Of a DNA stretch of 64,000 nucleotides, positions 8,784 through 19,054 are shown piece after piece (positions within the stretch are counted from its first letter, which is position 1; every line of letters starts with the position of its first letter). The stretch is taken from the NCBI GenBank assembly GCA_009701715.1, contig WLJO01000005.1, positions 1-64,000 of the forward strand, given 5' to 3'. Origin of the DNA: Actinomycetota bacterium (GTDB lineage Bacteria > Actinomycetota > Acidimicrobiia > Acidimicrobiales > Ilumatobacteraceae). The translations under genes were made by a program, and so were the position numbers. The notes beneath the pieces were generated by a model. That model was given only the letters and a program-made list of their open reading frames with translations. It did not search any database and had not been told where the DNA came from.

Positions 8784-9731
8784 ATGCTGCGCAGACCGGC
8801 CGCACCCAGTTGGGGAGAGCGCCAGCACCGATTCCGACATCACCCCCTCCTCGGAACCACCGTGGAGATCCGCGTCGGTGCCAGCGCCACCCGCCGGACC
8901 GCCGGACGCATTGACCGGGCGGCAGTCGACGAGATGCTCCGACTCGAGCAGGTCTTCAGCACGTACCGGGCCGACAGCGAACTCGAGCGATGGAAGCGGG
9001 GTGAGGTGCCCGTGCCGGGCGAGGACCTCCGTTCGGTCCTCGCGCTCGCCCTCGACTGGCAGGAGCGCTCCCGTGGCGTGTTCAACACCTCGTCGGGAAC
9101 CCTGACCGCGCTCTGGAGGCTCGCCGAGGCCCGCGGCAGGCCGCCCTCGCACCTGGAGACGACGGCAGCGGCTGCAGCCGTGCGGGATCCGCAGTACCGC
9201 GTGGAGGACGGGGTTCCGTTCATCGTGGGGGATCCGTCGGGCATCAACCTCAACGCGTTCGTGAAGGGATGGATCGCCGATCGTGCTCTTACGGCAGCCT
9301 CGCTGAGCGCACCGGGCGAGGACATCGTCGTGAACGCGGGCGGTGATCTGTGCCACCGTGGGGCGTCGGCCATCGAGGTAGGGATCGAGAATCCGCTCCG
9401 CCCCTACGACAACGAGCCACCGGGTTCCCGTGTCCGTGTCGCCAACGGCGGCCTCGCCACGAGTGGGCTCGCTCGTCGCGGGTTTCGCATCGCCGGTCGT
9501 TGGTACCCGCACATCATCGACCCGCGCACGGCAGCGTCCGTCGACACGATCGCGTCAATCAGCGTCATTGCTGCAGATGCGGCAACCGCCGATGTCGTGG
9601 CCACCTTCGCAGGCATCCTGCCTCCCGAGGAGGCGACCGACCGCTGCACTGCCCTCGGGCTCGCGTGCCTCGTCATCGACCCCAACGGTCGGCACTGGAG
9701 CAACCGGGCATGGGCCCACCTCGAGGTCTGA
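8784..9731 (+). CDS. apbE: FAD:protein FMN transferase ApbE (first copy)
   Basis: ApbE transfers FMN from FAD to a threonine of a target protein through a phosphoester bond, outside the cytoplasmic membrane. Visible family landmarks are LGTTVEIRV near the N-terminus, GINLNAFVKGWIADRA, VNAGGDLCHRG, and the C-terminal HIIDPRTA followed by a SVIAADAATADVVAT region holding the metal-binding acidic residues. The ATG at 8784 gives 315 residues; the upstream extension to 8709 overlaps the previous gene. No lipobox or signal peptide is evident at this start, so export is uncertain. It converges with a PepSY-type membrane gene and a DUF2271 gene that are probable partners. Confidence 0.9.
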   Translation: MLRRPAAPSWGERQHRFRHHPLLGTTVEIRVGASATRRTAGRIDRAAVDEMLRLEQVFSTYRADSELERWKRGEVPVPGEDLRSVLALALDWQERSRGVFNTSSGTLTALWRLAEARGRPPSHLETTAAAAAVRDPQYRVEDGVPFIVGDPSGINLNAFVKGWIADRALTAASLSAPGEDIVVNAGGDLCHRGASAIEVGIENPLRPYDNEPPGSRVRVANGGLATSGLARRGFRIAGRWYPHIIDPRTAASVDTIASISVIAADAATADVVATFAGILPPEEATDRCTALGLACLVIDPNGRHWSNRAWAHLEV

Positions 9732-9750
9732 GCCCCGCCACCCGGCTCAG
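9728..9750. terminator. Candidate bidirectional terminator hairpin
   Basis: The arms CTGAGCC (9728-9734) and GGCTCAG (9744-9750) form a 7-bp stem with a 9-base loop. It spans the stop codons of the convergent ApbE and PepSY genes. There is no run of T on either side, so it is only a plausible terminator. Confidence 0.4.
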
Positions 9751-10424
9751 TTGAGCGTGATCAGAATGAGTACTACCAAAGCGATTGCGCCGGCGGCGGC
9801 ACCGATCAGCGCAGAGCGACGGCGCTTGCGGAGGAACAGCTGCATCACGAGCCCGGTCAGCGCGATGACCACCAGGAACACCGCTGCGACATCAATGACC
9901 CAGCTCCACTGCGGGCCGGCGTCCCGACCCTTGTGCAAGTCGTTCAAGACCCCGACCCAGCCCTGCTGCTCGATCGTCAGCTCGAATGCCCGGCTCCCCA
10001 CCTGGAAGAACAGGTCTGCCGAGTAGCCGGCGTTCCGGTAAGAGATCGATCCCTCGTCGTTCACTACGTCGAACGACGAGACGTGACCGCTCACGCCGAA
10101 CTCGTCACGCACGTACTCCGAGACGGAGAGGAAGTCCACGCTCCCGTCAGCGCGCTGGGTCGAGATCGGCAGCGTCCCGGTCTCCTTGCGCGTGTTGACG
10201 TCGTCGCCGAACGTCCACGACGGGTGGTTGAGCGTGATCCCTGAGATCCCGAAGAACAGCACAACGAGCAGCGCAACCATGCTGGTGTAGACGTGGGCGA
10301 GGCGTGCCCACTTGTTGGTGTCGCGCCTCCACTGCGGCTCGGGGCCCGGCCGGCGGCGATTCCTCCTGCCAACCGGTGTCGGGGCCTCTGCTTCTGCCTC
10401 GCTGTCGGTGCTTGTCATGTCCAC
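9747..10424 (-). CDS. PepSY-associated transmembrane protein
   Basis: A 225-residue protein with a polar N-terminal tail of about 40 residues and a first membrane segment near 45-67 (YTSMVALLVVLFFGISG). An extracytoplasmic domain of about 95 residues follows, then a second segment (AAVFLVVIALTGLVMQLFL), a basic loop and a third C-terminal segment. The family string NHPSWTFG after the first segment and LNDLHKGRDAG before the second are typical of PepSY_TM-like proteins. These are implicated in transmembrane electron transfer to flavinylated proteins. It lies 16 bp downstream of the DUF2271 gene on the same strand and converges with apbE. Confidence 0.82.
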   Translation of the reverse strand: MDMTSTDSEAEAEAPTPVGRRNRRRPGPEPQWRRDTNKWARLAHVYTSMVALLVVLFFGISGITLNHPSWTFGDDVNTRKETGTLPISTQRADGSVDFLSVSEYVRDEFGVSGHVSSFDVVNDEGSISYRNAGYSADLFFQVGSRAFELTIEQQGWVGVLNDLHKGRDAGPQWSWVIDVAAVFLVVIALTGLVMQLFLRKRRRSALIGAAAGAIALVVLILITLN

Positions 10425-10440
10425 ACGATCCGTTCCGTGC

Positions 10441-11127
10441 TCAGACCGTGATCTCGACCGTGAGCGCGCTCAGTTCGCCATCGGCTGGAAGCGTGCCCCC
10501 GAAGCCGGAGGTGCCGAGCGTGACCGGGGTACTCGTGAACGAGTACGGGCCTTGCTCGCGCGCTGCCTCGACGAACAACACATAGTCACCCTGGGCAACA
10601 GGCTTGCCGGCGAGGCCCGTGCCGTCCCAGGCGACGGTGTAGGTGCCGGGCCCGCGTGTCGCACCCGAGATGGTCGGCTCCGCGCCGGACTCGGTGTACT
10701 GCGTGTACCAGCTGCGGAGATGATTGAGGTACCGCAACCCCCTGGGCGTCTGCTGGTACCACGCGCTGATCGTCTGCACCAGATTGCCCCGTGAATCCTC
10801 GACCCACACGGCGATGTACGGGTTGCGGATCGGACGACCGACATCGTCGGCGCCCGCGGAGTAGGTAAAACTCACCACCATCTGCACGCCCGCCGGAACG
10901 ACGGGACTGGTTTCGCTCAGCAGCGTGGTGACGGGCACGGAATCCACGAGGGAGTCGAGGGTGTCGGTGCCGACAGCGGTCTGAGCAGGTCTCTGGTCGA
11001 ACACTTCCTTGTCTCCGGTGCCGCACGCGGGCAACACCGCTAGCGCTCCTGCGGCAGCAATCCGGGCAAGCCGGGCCCGGTGGACGGCACGGGCATGACG
11101 CGGGAGGGGTTGCTTCTTCGGGAACAT
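10441..11127 (-). CDS. DUF2271 exported protein with a possible flavinylation motif
   Basis: A 228-residue protein with a basic N-terminus, a hydrophobic segment at about 21-34 and a possible lipobox ending in Cys35 (LPAC), so it is probably a lipoprotein or secreted. The C-terminal two thirds match the DUF2271 pattern, including TYTVAWDGTGLAGKP and GDYVLFVEAAREQG. A Ser-Gly-Ala-Thr tetrapeptide lies at residues 154-157 (codon for Thr157 at 10657-10659). SGAT-type strings are the core of the ApbE target motif. Here the usual aspartate three residues before the Ser is absent, so flavinylation is a hypothesis. Neighbours are a PepSY-type membrane protein and ApbE. Confidence 0.8.
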   Translation of the reverse strand: MFPKKQPLPRHARAVHRARLARIAAAGALAVLPACGTGDKEVFDQRPAQTAVGTDTLDSLVDSVPVTTLLSETSPVVPAGVQMVVSFTYSAGADDVGRPIRNPYIAVWVEDSRGNLVQTISAWYQQTPRGLRYLNHLRSWYTQYTESGAEPTISGATRGPGTYTVAWDGTGLAGKPVAQGDYVLFVEAAREQGPYSFTSTPVTLGTSGFGGTLPADGELSALTVEITV

Positions 11128-11173
11128 CGACCAGAGGGTATGGAGCGAACCTGAGAGCCCGCTCGGAGCGGTC

Positions 11174-12193
11174 TCAGCCGCCGATCTGGCTCATGGAGCG
11201 CTTCGGGCGAATGAAGTGGACCTGGTTGATCTGGTGACCCGCCCACTTGGTGCCGACCGCACGCTCGATCTCCGCGGCAATCGCATCGTCGGTTGCCCCG
11301 TCGCGCAGGAGTGCCCGGAGGTCGAACTCCCGGGTCTCGAACAGGCAGGTGCGGAACTGACCGTCCGCAGTGAGTCGCACGCGATCACAATCCCCACAGA
11401 ACGGCTTGGTGACCGTGGGCACGACTCCGATCATCCCGGCACCGTCGAGGAACCTCCACCGGTCCGCCGGCGCAGCACCGCGTGCGGGCACCTGCTCGAG
11501 TGGGTACTCGGCATGGATGGCGCCGACGATCTCGTCCTGACTGACCACCTTGGACCGATTCCAGCCGCCCTCGGCATCGAGCGGCATGAACTCGATGAAG
11601 CGAACCTCGACCCCACGGTCACGCCCGAAGCGGGCGAGGTCAACGATCTCGTCGTCGTTCGTGCCGCGCTCGACCACAGCATTGATCTTCACCGGGCTGA
11701 AGCCGGCTTCCTTCGCGGCCTCGATGCCATCAAGTACCCGCACGAGCTCGTCACGCCGGGTCATCTGCAAGAAGCGGTCGGCGCGCAACGTGTCGAGGCT
11801 GATGTTGACGCGGTCGAGGCCCGCAGCACGCAGGTCATGCGCAACGAGGCGGAACGTCGCACCGTTGGTGGTGAGGGCCAGGTCCGGCTTCCTACCGGCG
11901 TAGTGCGACGGCGACCCAACCGGGACCCGCAGCGCGGACAACTTCTCGACGAGCACCGGGAGATGGGCCCGCACCGTGGGCTCGCCACCCGTCAGCCGGA
12001 TGCCGTCGACGCCATAGCGCTCCACGAAGATGCGGGCGAGTCGCTCAATCTCCTCGAAGGTGAGCACCTCGCTGCGCGGGAGCCACTGCATCCCCTCGGC
12101 TGGCATGCAATAGGTGCAGCGGAAGTTGCAGCGATCGGTGACCGAGATGCGTAGGTCCCGAATGGTCCGTCCGAAGGGGTCCACGAGGTCCAT
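11174..12193 (-). CDS. moaA: GTP 3',8-cyclase MoaA
   Basis: This radical-SAM enzyme performs the first step of molybdenum-cofactor synthesis, turning GTP into 3',8-cyclo-7,8-dihydro-GTP. The N-terminal [4Fe-4S] cluster ligands are Cys22, Cys26 and Cys29 in CNFRCTYC. The second cluster site shows as FCGDCDRVRLTADGQFRTC. The protein ends in the Gly-Gly pair needed for activity. At 339 residues it has normal length. It lies 26 bp downstream of moeA on the same strand and forms a cofactor operon with it. Confidence 0.95.
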   Translation of the reverse strand: MDLVDPFGRTIRDLRISVTDRCNFRCTYCMPAEGMQWLPRSEVLTFEEIERLARIFVERYGVDGIRLTGGEPTVRAHLPVLVEKLSALRVPVGSPSHYAGRKPDLALTTNGATFRLVAHDLRAAGLDRVNISLDTLRADRFLQMTRRDELVRVLDGIEAAKEAGFSPVKINAVVERGTNDDEIVDLARFGRDRGVEVRFIEFMPLDAEGGWNRSKVVSQDEIVGAIHAEYPLEQVPARGAAPADRWRFLDGAGMIGVVPTVTKPFCGDCDRVRLTADGQFRTCLFETREFDLRALLRDGATDDAIAAEIERAVGTKWAGHQINQVHFIRPKRSMSQIGG

Positions 12194-12219
12194 GACCGGA
12201 GTCTAGGAGGTCGAGCCGG

Positions 12220-13443
<1,224 letters not shown>

Positions 13444-13459
13444 CAGATGGACGGTACCG

Positions 13460-14008
13460 GTGACCGAGTCCGTCCTGCACGTGCAGTGGCAGTCCTGGGA
13501 CGCCTCGACTGACGAACAGTTCGCCCTCCGGTGGGACAACGGGGGCTGGGTGGCCGAAGGTTCGGTGTCGGGCGCGAACGTGCACTACGTGCTGCGTCTG
13601 GGCGAGAATCTCGACCTGCGCCAGTTCCTGCTCTTCCGCGATCTCGACGAGCCCGATCTCTGGCTGGTCAGGGACTCGACCGGACACTGGGGCGAGATGA
13701 ACGGTGGCGAGCGGCGGGACCTCCTCGGCTGCGGACCCGTCTCGCTCGGTTGCTCCCCGTCGGCCACCCTGATCGCCGTTCGCTCACTCGACCTGGAAGT
13801 CGGTGGCCGGGCCGAACTGATTGCCGCAGCCGTCGACACCGAGACGCTCTCGGTCGTTCCGGCATCGCACGTGTTCACGCGCCTCGATACGCACCGCTGG
13901 CACCTCGAGGTGGGCCAGTTCGGGTTCAGCACCGTGTTCGACGTGGATGACGAGGGCGTACTTATCCACTCCCCCGGATGGTTCAGGCGGGTCGCGCCCC
14001 CTGCCTGA
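13460..14008 (+). CDS. Putative glycolipid-binding protein (DUF1089 family)
   Basis: A 182-residue protein from a GTG at 13460. It has the alternating polar/hydrophobic pattern of the DUF1089 beta-barrel family: an opening WQSWDASTDEQFALR, a mid-region DLWLVRDSTGHW, and the C-terminal FDVDDEGVLIHSPGWFRRV, which corresponds to the family's closing motif. Members are annotated as putative glycolipid-binding from structure; the biological ligand is unknown. The longer reading frame to 13298 runs antisense into moeA and is not credible. Mycothione reductase begins 18 bp downstream. Confidence 0.8.
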   Translation: MTESVLHVQWQSWDASTDEQFALRWDNGGWVAEGSVSGANVHYVLRLGENLDLRQFLLFRDLDEPDLWLVRDSTGHWGEMNGGERRDLLGCGPVSLGCSPSATLIAVRSLDLEVGGRAELIAAAVDTETLSVVPASHVFTRLDTHRWHLEVGQFGFSTVFDVDDEGVLIHSPGWFRRVAPPA

Positions 14009-14026
14009 GCGGCGTACCCTGCTGCC

Positions 14027-15394
14027 GTGACCAAGAAGAAGTTCGACCTGCTCATCGTCGGCACCGGATCGGGCAACTCGATCCTCACACCCGAACTCGA
14101 CGACTGGTCGGTGGCGATCGTGGAGAAGGACGCCTTCGGTGGCACCTGCCTCAATCGGGGCTGCATCCCCACGAAGATGTTCGTCTACGTCGCGGACCTT
14201 GTCGAGGCGATCAGGCACGGTGACCGCCTGGGTGTGCACGCCGAGCCCGGATCCGTGGGCTGGCGTGAGGTGCGCGACCGGGTGTTCGGCCGCATCGACC
14301 CGATTGCGGCCGGGGGCGAGGACTACCGCACCAACCGGTGCCCAAACGTCACGGTGTTCAGGGGTACCGGACGATTCGTCGGCACGCACAGCGTGAGCGT
14401 GAACGGTGAGGTCATCGAGGCCAAGCACGTCGTCATCGCTGCCGGGGCGCGGCCGATGATCCCCGCCATCCCCGGCCTCGCCGAGTCCGGCTTCCACACG
14501 TCCGACACGATCATGCGGATCGACGAGATACCCAAGCGGCTCGCGATCCTCGGCGGCGGGTTCATCGCGTGCGAGATGGCCCACGTGTTCGAGGCCTTCG
14601 GCAGCACGGTCAGCATCATCAACCGCGGGCCCGAACTGCTCCGCGCCGAGGACCACGAGGTACGCGCCCGCTTCGTCGAGATCGCGCGCTCGCGCTTCGA
14701 CGTCCGAGTATCGGAAAACGTCCTCGGCGTGCGGCGGTCGGCCTCCGGAACTCGGCTCCTGCTCGAGCACAGCGACGACATCGAAGCGGATGCGATCCTC
14801 GTAGCAACCGGACGGATACCGAACTCCGACGAGCTCGACCTCGCGGCTGCCGGGTTCAACCTCACCACGGACGGGCGTGTGGTGGTGGACGCACACCAAC
14901 AGACATCGGTGCACAATGTGTACGCGCTCGGTGACATCAGCTCGCCGTATCAGCTCAAGCATGTGGCGAACCATGAGTCGCGTGTGGTCGCCCACAACCT
15001 CGCCCATCCCTTGCGGCGCATCGAGTCCGATCACCGGGTAGTCCCCCACGCCGTGTTCGGCTCGCCGCAGGTTGCCTCGGTCGGCCTCACCGAGGAACAG
15101 GCACGCTCGGCGGGTCACGACGTGATCGTCTCCACTCGCCCGTACGGCGATACCGCCTACGGCTGGGCAATGGAGGACCGGAACGGCTTCTGCAAGGTGG
15201 TCGCCGACCGTTCGGGACGCCTCCTCCTCGGCGCCCACATCATCGGCCCGAACGCATCGATGCTCATCCAACAACTCGTTCAGGGCATGGTGTTCGGCCA
15301 GACCGTCGACGAGATGGCGCGCGGCCAGTACTACATCCATCCGGCGCTCAGCGAGGTTGTGGAAAACGCGCTGCTCGGGCTCCCGGAGGCGTGA
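14027..15394 (+). CDS. mtr: Mycothione reductase
   Basis: An FAD-dependent disulfide reductase that uses NADPH to reduce mycothione (oxidised mycothiol). The 455-residue protein has the FAD-binding motif GTGSGNS at 12-18. This replaces the usual GxGxxG and is characteristic of the mycothione reductase branch. It also has the redox-active pair Cys41 and Cys46 in CLNRGC, a second Rossmann motif ILGGGFIACE, and the C-terminal HPALSEVVENALL with the catalytic His. Start is GTG. Its presence implies a mycothiol-using actinobacterium. Confidence 0.93.
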   Translation: MTKKKFDLLIVGTGSGNSILTPELDDWSVAIVEKDAFGGTCLNRGCIPTKMFVYVADLVEAIRHGDRLGVHAEPGSVGWREVRDRVFGRIDPIAAGGEDYRTNRCPNVTVFRGTGRFVGTHSVSVNGEVIEAKHVVIAAGARPMIPAIPGLAESGFHTSDTIMRIDEIPKRLAILGGGFIACEMAHVFEAFGSTVSIINRGPELLRAEDHEVRARFVEIARSRFDVRVSENVLGVRRSASGTRLLLEHSDDIEADAILVATGRIPNSDELDLAAAGFNLTTDGRVVVDAHQQTSVHNVYALGDISSPYQLKHVANHESRVVAHNLAHPLRRIESDHRVVPHAVFGSPQVASVGLTEEQARSAGHDVIVSTRPYGDTAYGWAMEDRNGFCKVVADRSGRLLLGAHIIGPNASMLIQQLVQGMVFGQTVDEMARGQYYIHPALSEVVENALLGLPEA

Positions 15395-15430
15395 TCATTC
15401 CGACCGTGTGCACTGTGCAAGGCTGATGAG

Positions 15431-15760
15431 ATGGCATGGCTGGTCAGCGGAACCCGCGTGCTCGCCTCGGCCGAGGTGCTTGAGGGTCACCGTGCCCGGG
15501 CGAGAGGCTTGATCGGGCGCAGCGGCGTGGAGGGTGCTGTGGTGCTCGAGCGCTGCGCATGGATCCACACGCTCGGAATGGGCTTTGCACTCGACGTTGC
15601 GTACCTCGATCACGACGGAACCGTGATCAAAATCGCACGAATGCAGAAGCACCGGGTTGCCGCGCCCGTCATCGGGTCGCGGACAGTCATCGAGGCACAG
15701 GCCGGTTCGTTCACCCGCTGGGACCTACACATCGGTGACATCGTCGAGGTACGCGACTGA
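15431..15760 (+). CDS. DUF192 family protein
   Basis: A 109-residue protein matching the compact DUF192 fold: RARGLIGRSGVEG, then ERCAWIHTLGMGFALDVAYLD, then AQAGSFTRWDLHIGD. DUF192 function is unknown; some members are exported, but no signal sequence is visible here. It lies 2 bp ahead of rsmI and may share its transcript. Confidence 0.82.
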   Translation: MAWLVSGTRVLASAEVLEGHRARARGLIGRSGVEGAVVLERCAWIHTLGMGFALDVAYLDHDGTVIKIARMQKHRVAAPVIGSRTVIEAQAGSFTRWDLHIGDIVEVRD

Positions 15761-15762
15761 CC

Positions 15763-16611
15763 ATGGGAACCCTGCTGCTCGTTGCCACACCCATCGGCAA
15801 CCTGGGTGACCTCACCCCGCGAGCCGTCGAGGCGTTCGCCGCCGCGGACCTCGTGTGCTGCGAGGACACCCGGCGCTCGGGACGACTGCTCCAGCACGCC
15901 GGGGTGACAGCCCGGCGCCTGCGACGGGTCGACGACCACACCGAGCACGCAGCCACCGGTGAGGTGCTCGAGGTGCTGAACGCCGGCGGGACCGTTGCGG
16001 TCGTCACCGACGCGGGCACCCCGGGGATCAGCGACCCGGGGCAGCGACTCGTGCGTGCAGCGATCGAGGCAGGACACGCCGTCAGCGCCGTGCCGGGTCC
16101 GGCAGCGCTCGTGATGGCGCTGGTGATCAGCGGCATGTCCACAGATCGCTTCGTGTTCGAGGGCTTCCTGCCGCGGAGCGGGCGGGAGCGCGCCGAGCGC
16201 GTTGGCGAGATTTCGACACAACGGAGCACCTCGATCCTCTACGAGGCACCGCACCGCGTCGCCCGCACGGTCGCCGACCTTGCTGTTGCCTGCGGTCCCG
16301 AACGGCGTGTTGCGCTCTGCCGGGAACTCACCAAGCTCCACGAGGAGGTGTGGCGCGGCACGCTCGGGGAGGCCGCCAACCACCTCAGCGAGCGCGAACC
16401 GATCGGCGAATTCGTCGTCGTCCTCGACGGCGCTCCCGTTGCGGCGCCGACGACCGATGATGAGGTGTCGGCACTCTTGCGCCGAGCGGTATCCGGCGGC
16501 ATGAGCAAGCGGGATGCCGCCGCGCACGTGGCCGCGCAGACCGGTCGCCCCAAGCGCGACGTCTACAACCTCGCCCTCTCCCTCACCCTCACCCTCCCAA
16601 GCGCGTTCTGA
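15763..16611 (+). CDS. rsmI: 16S rRNA (cytidine1402-2'-O)-methyltransferase RsmI
   Basis: RsmI 2'-O-methylates C1402 in the 16S rRNA decoding centre using S-adenosylmethionine. The 282-residue sequence has the tetrapyrrole-methylase fold landmarks: LLLVATPIGNLGDLTPRA at the N-terminus, CEDTRRSGRLL, VTDAGTPGISDPG, and FEGFLPRSG. The C-terminal segment includes SKRDAAAHVAAQTG. It is the first gene of the block conserved with the Rv1003-Rv1026 region of M. tuberculosis. Confidence 0.95.
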   Translation: MGTLLLVATPIGNLGDLTPRAVEAFAAADLVCCEDTRRSGRLLQHAGVTARRLRRVDDHTEHAATGEVLEVLNAGGTVAVVTDAGTPGISDPGQRLVRAAIEAGHAVSAVPGPAALVMALVISGMSTDRFVFEGFLPRSGRERAERVGEISTQRSTSILYEAPHRVARTVADLAVACGPERRVALCRELTKLHEEVWRGTLGEAANHLSEREPIGEFVVVLDGAPVAAPTTDDEVSALLRRAVSGGMSKRDAAAHVAAQTGRPKRDVYNLALSLTLTLPSAF

Positions 16612-16661
16612 CGGGAGATTTACCCCGTATGTGTGGGAAACCCTTGCCCAGAATGCCTCAA

Positions 16662-17465
16662 TCAGGATTTCGCGAGCAGGCCATACTGGCGTGAGATCGC
16701 GACGAGATTGCCCGCGCTGTCCCACAGCTCGCCGTCCTCGTGGAGCACGCCACCGGTGACGAAGCGGGTCACGAAGCTGCAGGAAAGCGGACCGGGTGAC
16801 GGAATCGCCCGAACGTGCACCGTGAACTCGACGGTCGGCACCCAACCGCGGATGAGGTCCGGGATGTTGAAGACCGCAGGGGGGAACGAGTCCGCTGCGA
16901 GCAGGAGGCCGAGCGTGTCGATCGGCCGTCCGTCGCGGAACTCGAACCATCCACGCGTGCGGCCCGTGCCAGACGGCCGGTCGTCGAGCGCCTCGGCATC
17001 GTCAGGATGCAGCCACATGTTGAGCCGATCGGCCAGGCCAACGACCGCGGTACCACCAACCGGTGTTCGACGGATGCACTGGTCCATCGGCGGGACGTCC
17101 GGCGGGCCACCGTCCACGTAGGTCTGCTCGGTGACGGGATCGAGGTCGCCGAAGGCACCGAGCAGCCGAATGAGCTCGCGCCCGTCGCGCCGGATCGATC
17201 CGGTCATCGTGGTGAAGCGACGTCCCTGCTTCACCACGTCGGCGCTGATCGTGACGGGCCCAGGTGTGACCGGAGCGAGATAGTGGGCCGTCACCGTAAG
17301 CGGATGCGCACGTCCGCCCGTCGCCCTCATGGCATTCGCGCCGAGGGCCATGACATAGCCGCCGTTCGCGTTTCCGTTGATGTCCCAGCCATCGGGAACG
17401 GTCGCTGACCAGCCCGAATCATCCGGGGTGGCACAGACCGCTTCATCGAACTCGTACGCCTTCAT
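16662..17465 (-). CDS. Acyl-CoA thioesterase-like hot-dog protein
   Basis: A 267-residue protein with two hot-dog halves, resembling the TesB-like thioesterase superfamily. The first half contains NGNANGGYVMALGANAMR and LTVTAHYLAPVTPGP. The second contains EFTVHVRAIPSPG and GVLHEDGELWDSAGNLVA. The length and double hot-dog layout fit acyl-CoA thioesterases of actinobacteria, but the substrate cannot be inferred. It is divergent from metG, with 80 bp between the starts. Confidence 0.8.
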   Translation of the reverse strand: MKAYEFDEAVCATPDDSGWSATVPDGWDINGNANGGYVMALGANAMRATGGRAHPLTVTAHYLAPVTPGPVTISADVVKQGRRFTTMTGSIRRDGRELIRLLGAFGDLDPVTEQTYVDGGPPDVPPMDQCIRRTPVGGTAVVGLADRLNMWLHPDDAEALDDRPSGTGRTRGWFEFRDGRPIDTLGLLLAADSFPPAVFNIPDLIRGWVPTVEFTVHVRAIPSPGPLSCSFVTRFVTGGVLHEDGELWDSAGNLVAISRQYGLLAKS

Positions 17466-17545
17466 ACGACCACTTTGGCAACTCTCGGGTACCGATCGGC
17501 AATTTGTCGGTCCCGAAGCCCCCTCGAGGCCCTACCCTCGCCTGC

Positions 17546-19054
17546 GTGGGTCGGTTCTATGTCACTACTCCCATCTATTACGTGAACGCACAGCCCCACT
17601 TGGGGCATGCCTACACGACGATCGTGGGGGACGCGCTCACGCGCTGGCACCGACTGCTCGGCGACGACGTGCACTTCCTTACTGGCACCGACGAACACGG
17701 GCTGAAGATCCAGCAAGCAGCGGACGCCGCTGGCAAGACCCCGAAGGAGTTCGCCGACAGCATTGCGCCGCTCTTCGAGGCTGCGTGGGAGCGCCTCGAA
17801 ATCGCGAACGACGACTTCATCCGCACCACCGAGGCCCGGCACTACCGGGCCGTCGAGACCTTGCTCAAAGCCTGCTATGACGCCGGCGACATTTACCTCG
17901 GCAAGTACTCGGGGCTGTACTGCGTCGGCTGCGAGGAGTACTACGTCGAGGACGACCTGACGAACGGCACGGACTGCCCGATCCACAAGCGGCCGGTCCA
18001 GCACTTCGAGGAGGAGAACTACTTCTTCCGCCTGTCGGCCTTCGAACAGCGCCTCCTGGACTGGTACGCGGCACACCCCGGTGCGATTGTGCCCGACTTC
18101 CGCGGCAACGAGGTGCTCGGTTTCATCAAGGGCGGTCTGCGGGACTTCTCGATCTCGCGCACCTCCCTCGACTGGGGCATCCCGATTCCGTGGGACCCCA
18201 AGCACGTCACGTACGTCTGGTTCGATGCTCTCACCAACTACTTGTCGGCGGTGGGCTACGGACAGGACCAGCAGCGCTTCGAGGACTGGTGGCCGGTCAA
18301 CTATCACATGATCGGCAAGGACATCATCCGCTTCCACTGCGTGTACTGGCCGGCGATGCTGATGTCGGCGGGGCTCGAGCCGCCCAAGGGTTGGGCCGTG
18401 GGCGGATGGCTGCTCGTCGGCGGCGAGAAGATGAGCAAGACCACCGGAAACGTGGTGAACCCGCTCGACCTCATCGACGACATCGGACTCGACGGCTTCC
18501 GGTACTACCTGCTGTCGGACACGCCCTACGGCCAGGACGGCGACTTCACGTACGAAGGCCTGATCTCGAGGTACAACTCGGACCTGGCCAACAACCTCGG
18601 CAACCTGCTGTCCCGGGTTGCGACCGTCGTTGCCAAGAAATGTGACGGCATCGGCCCGGCGCCCGCACCGAACTCGCCGCTCGCCGAGGCGGCCGCAGCC
18701 GCGTACGCCGGGACGGCGTTGGCGTGGGACCAGGTCCAGCCGAGCCGTGCTCTGGAGTCCACCTGGCACCTCATCCGCGCCACGAACGCATACCTCGAGG
18801 CGAACGAGCCGTGGAAGGCCGAACCCGGGCCCGAGGTCGACCGGGTGATGGGCGACGCGCTCGAGGCACTGCGCATCGTTGCCGTGCTTGCGTCACCGGC
18901 AGTTCCCGAGACCTCGCAGACCGTGTGGGAGCGCATCGGCCTCGGCGGAGCGGTGGCCAACGAGCGCCTGCCGCACTCGGCAACGTGGGGTGGCTACCCG
19001 GGCGGTCTCAACGTGGTGAAGGGTGACCCGTTGTTCCCGCGCCGACAGGCATGA
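17546..19054 (+). CDS. metG: Methionyl-tRNA synthetase
   Basis: Class I aminoacyl-tRNA synthetase charging tRNA-Met. The 502-residue protein begins at the GTG at 17546, immediately followed by RFYVTTPIYYVN, the usual start of the catalytic domain. The HIGH-type motif reads HLGHAY, and KMSKT is at about 295-299. A zinc-knuckle-like CVGCEEYYVEDD with a distal TDCPIH lies in the connective domain. There is no C-terminal tRNA-binding EMAP domain, as in the short actinobacterial form. The stop overlaps tatD by 4 bp. Confidence 0.95.
   Translation: MGRFYVTTPIYYVNAQPHLGHAYTTIVGDALTRWHRLLGDDVHFLTGTDEHGLKIQQAADAAGKTPKEFADSIAPLFEAAWERLEIANDDFIRTTEARHYRAVETLLKACYDAGDIYLGKYSGLYCVGCEEYYVEDDLTNGTDCPIHKRPVQHFEEENYFFRLSAFEQRLLDWYAAHPGAIVPDFRGNEVLGFIKGGLRDFSISRTSLDWGIPIPWDPKHVTYVWFDALTNYLSAVGYGQDQQRFEDWWPVNYHMIGKDIIRFHCVYWPAMLMSAGLEPPKGWAVGGWLLVGGEKMSKTTGNVVNPLDLIDDIGLDGFRYYLLSDTPYGQDGDFTYEGLISRYNSDLANNLGNLLSRVATVVAKKCDGIGPAPAPNSPLAEAAAAAYAGTALAWDQVQPSRALESTWHLIRATNAYLEANEPWKAEPGPEVDRVMGDALEALRIVAVLASPAVPETSQTVWERIGLGGAVANERLPHSATWGGYPGGLNVVKGDPLFPRRQA

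Noticed and set aside
13784-15340. 518-codon minus-strand open frame across mycothione reductase
   Set aside because: Shadow of a well-supported gene; no plausible motifs.
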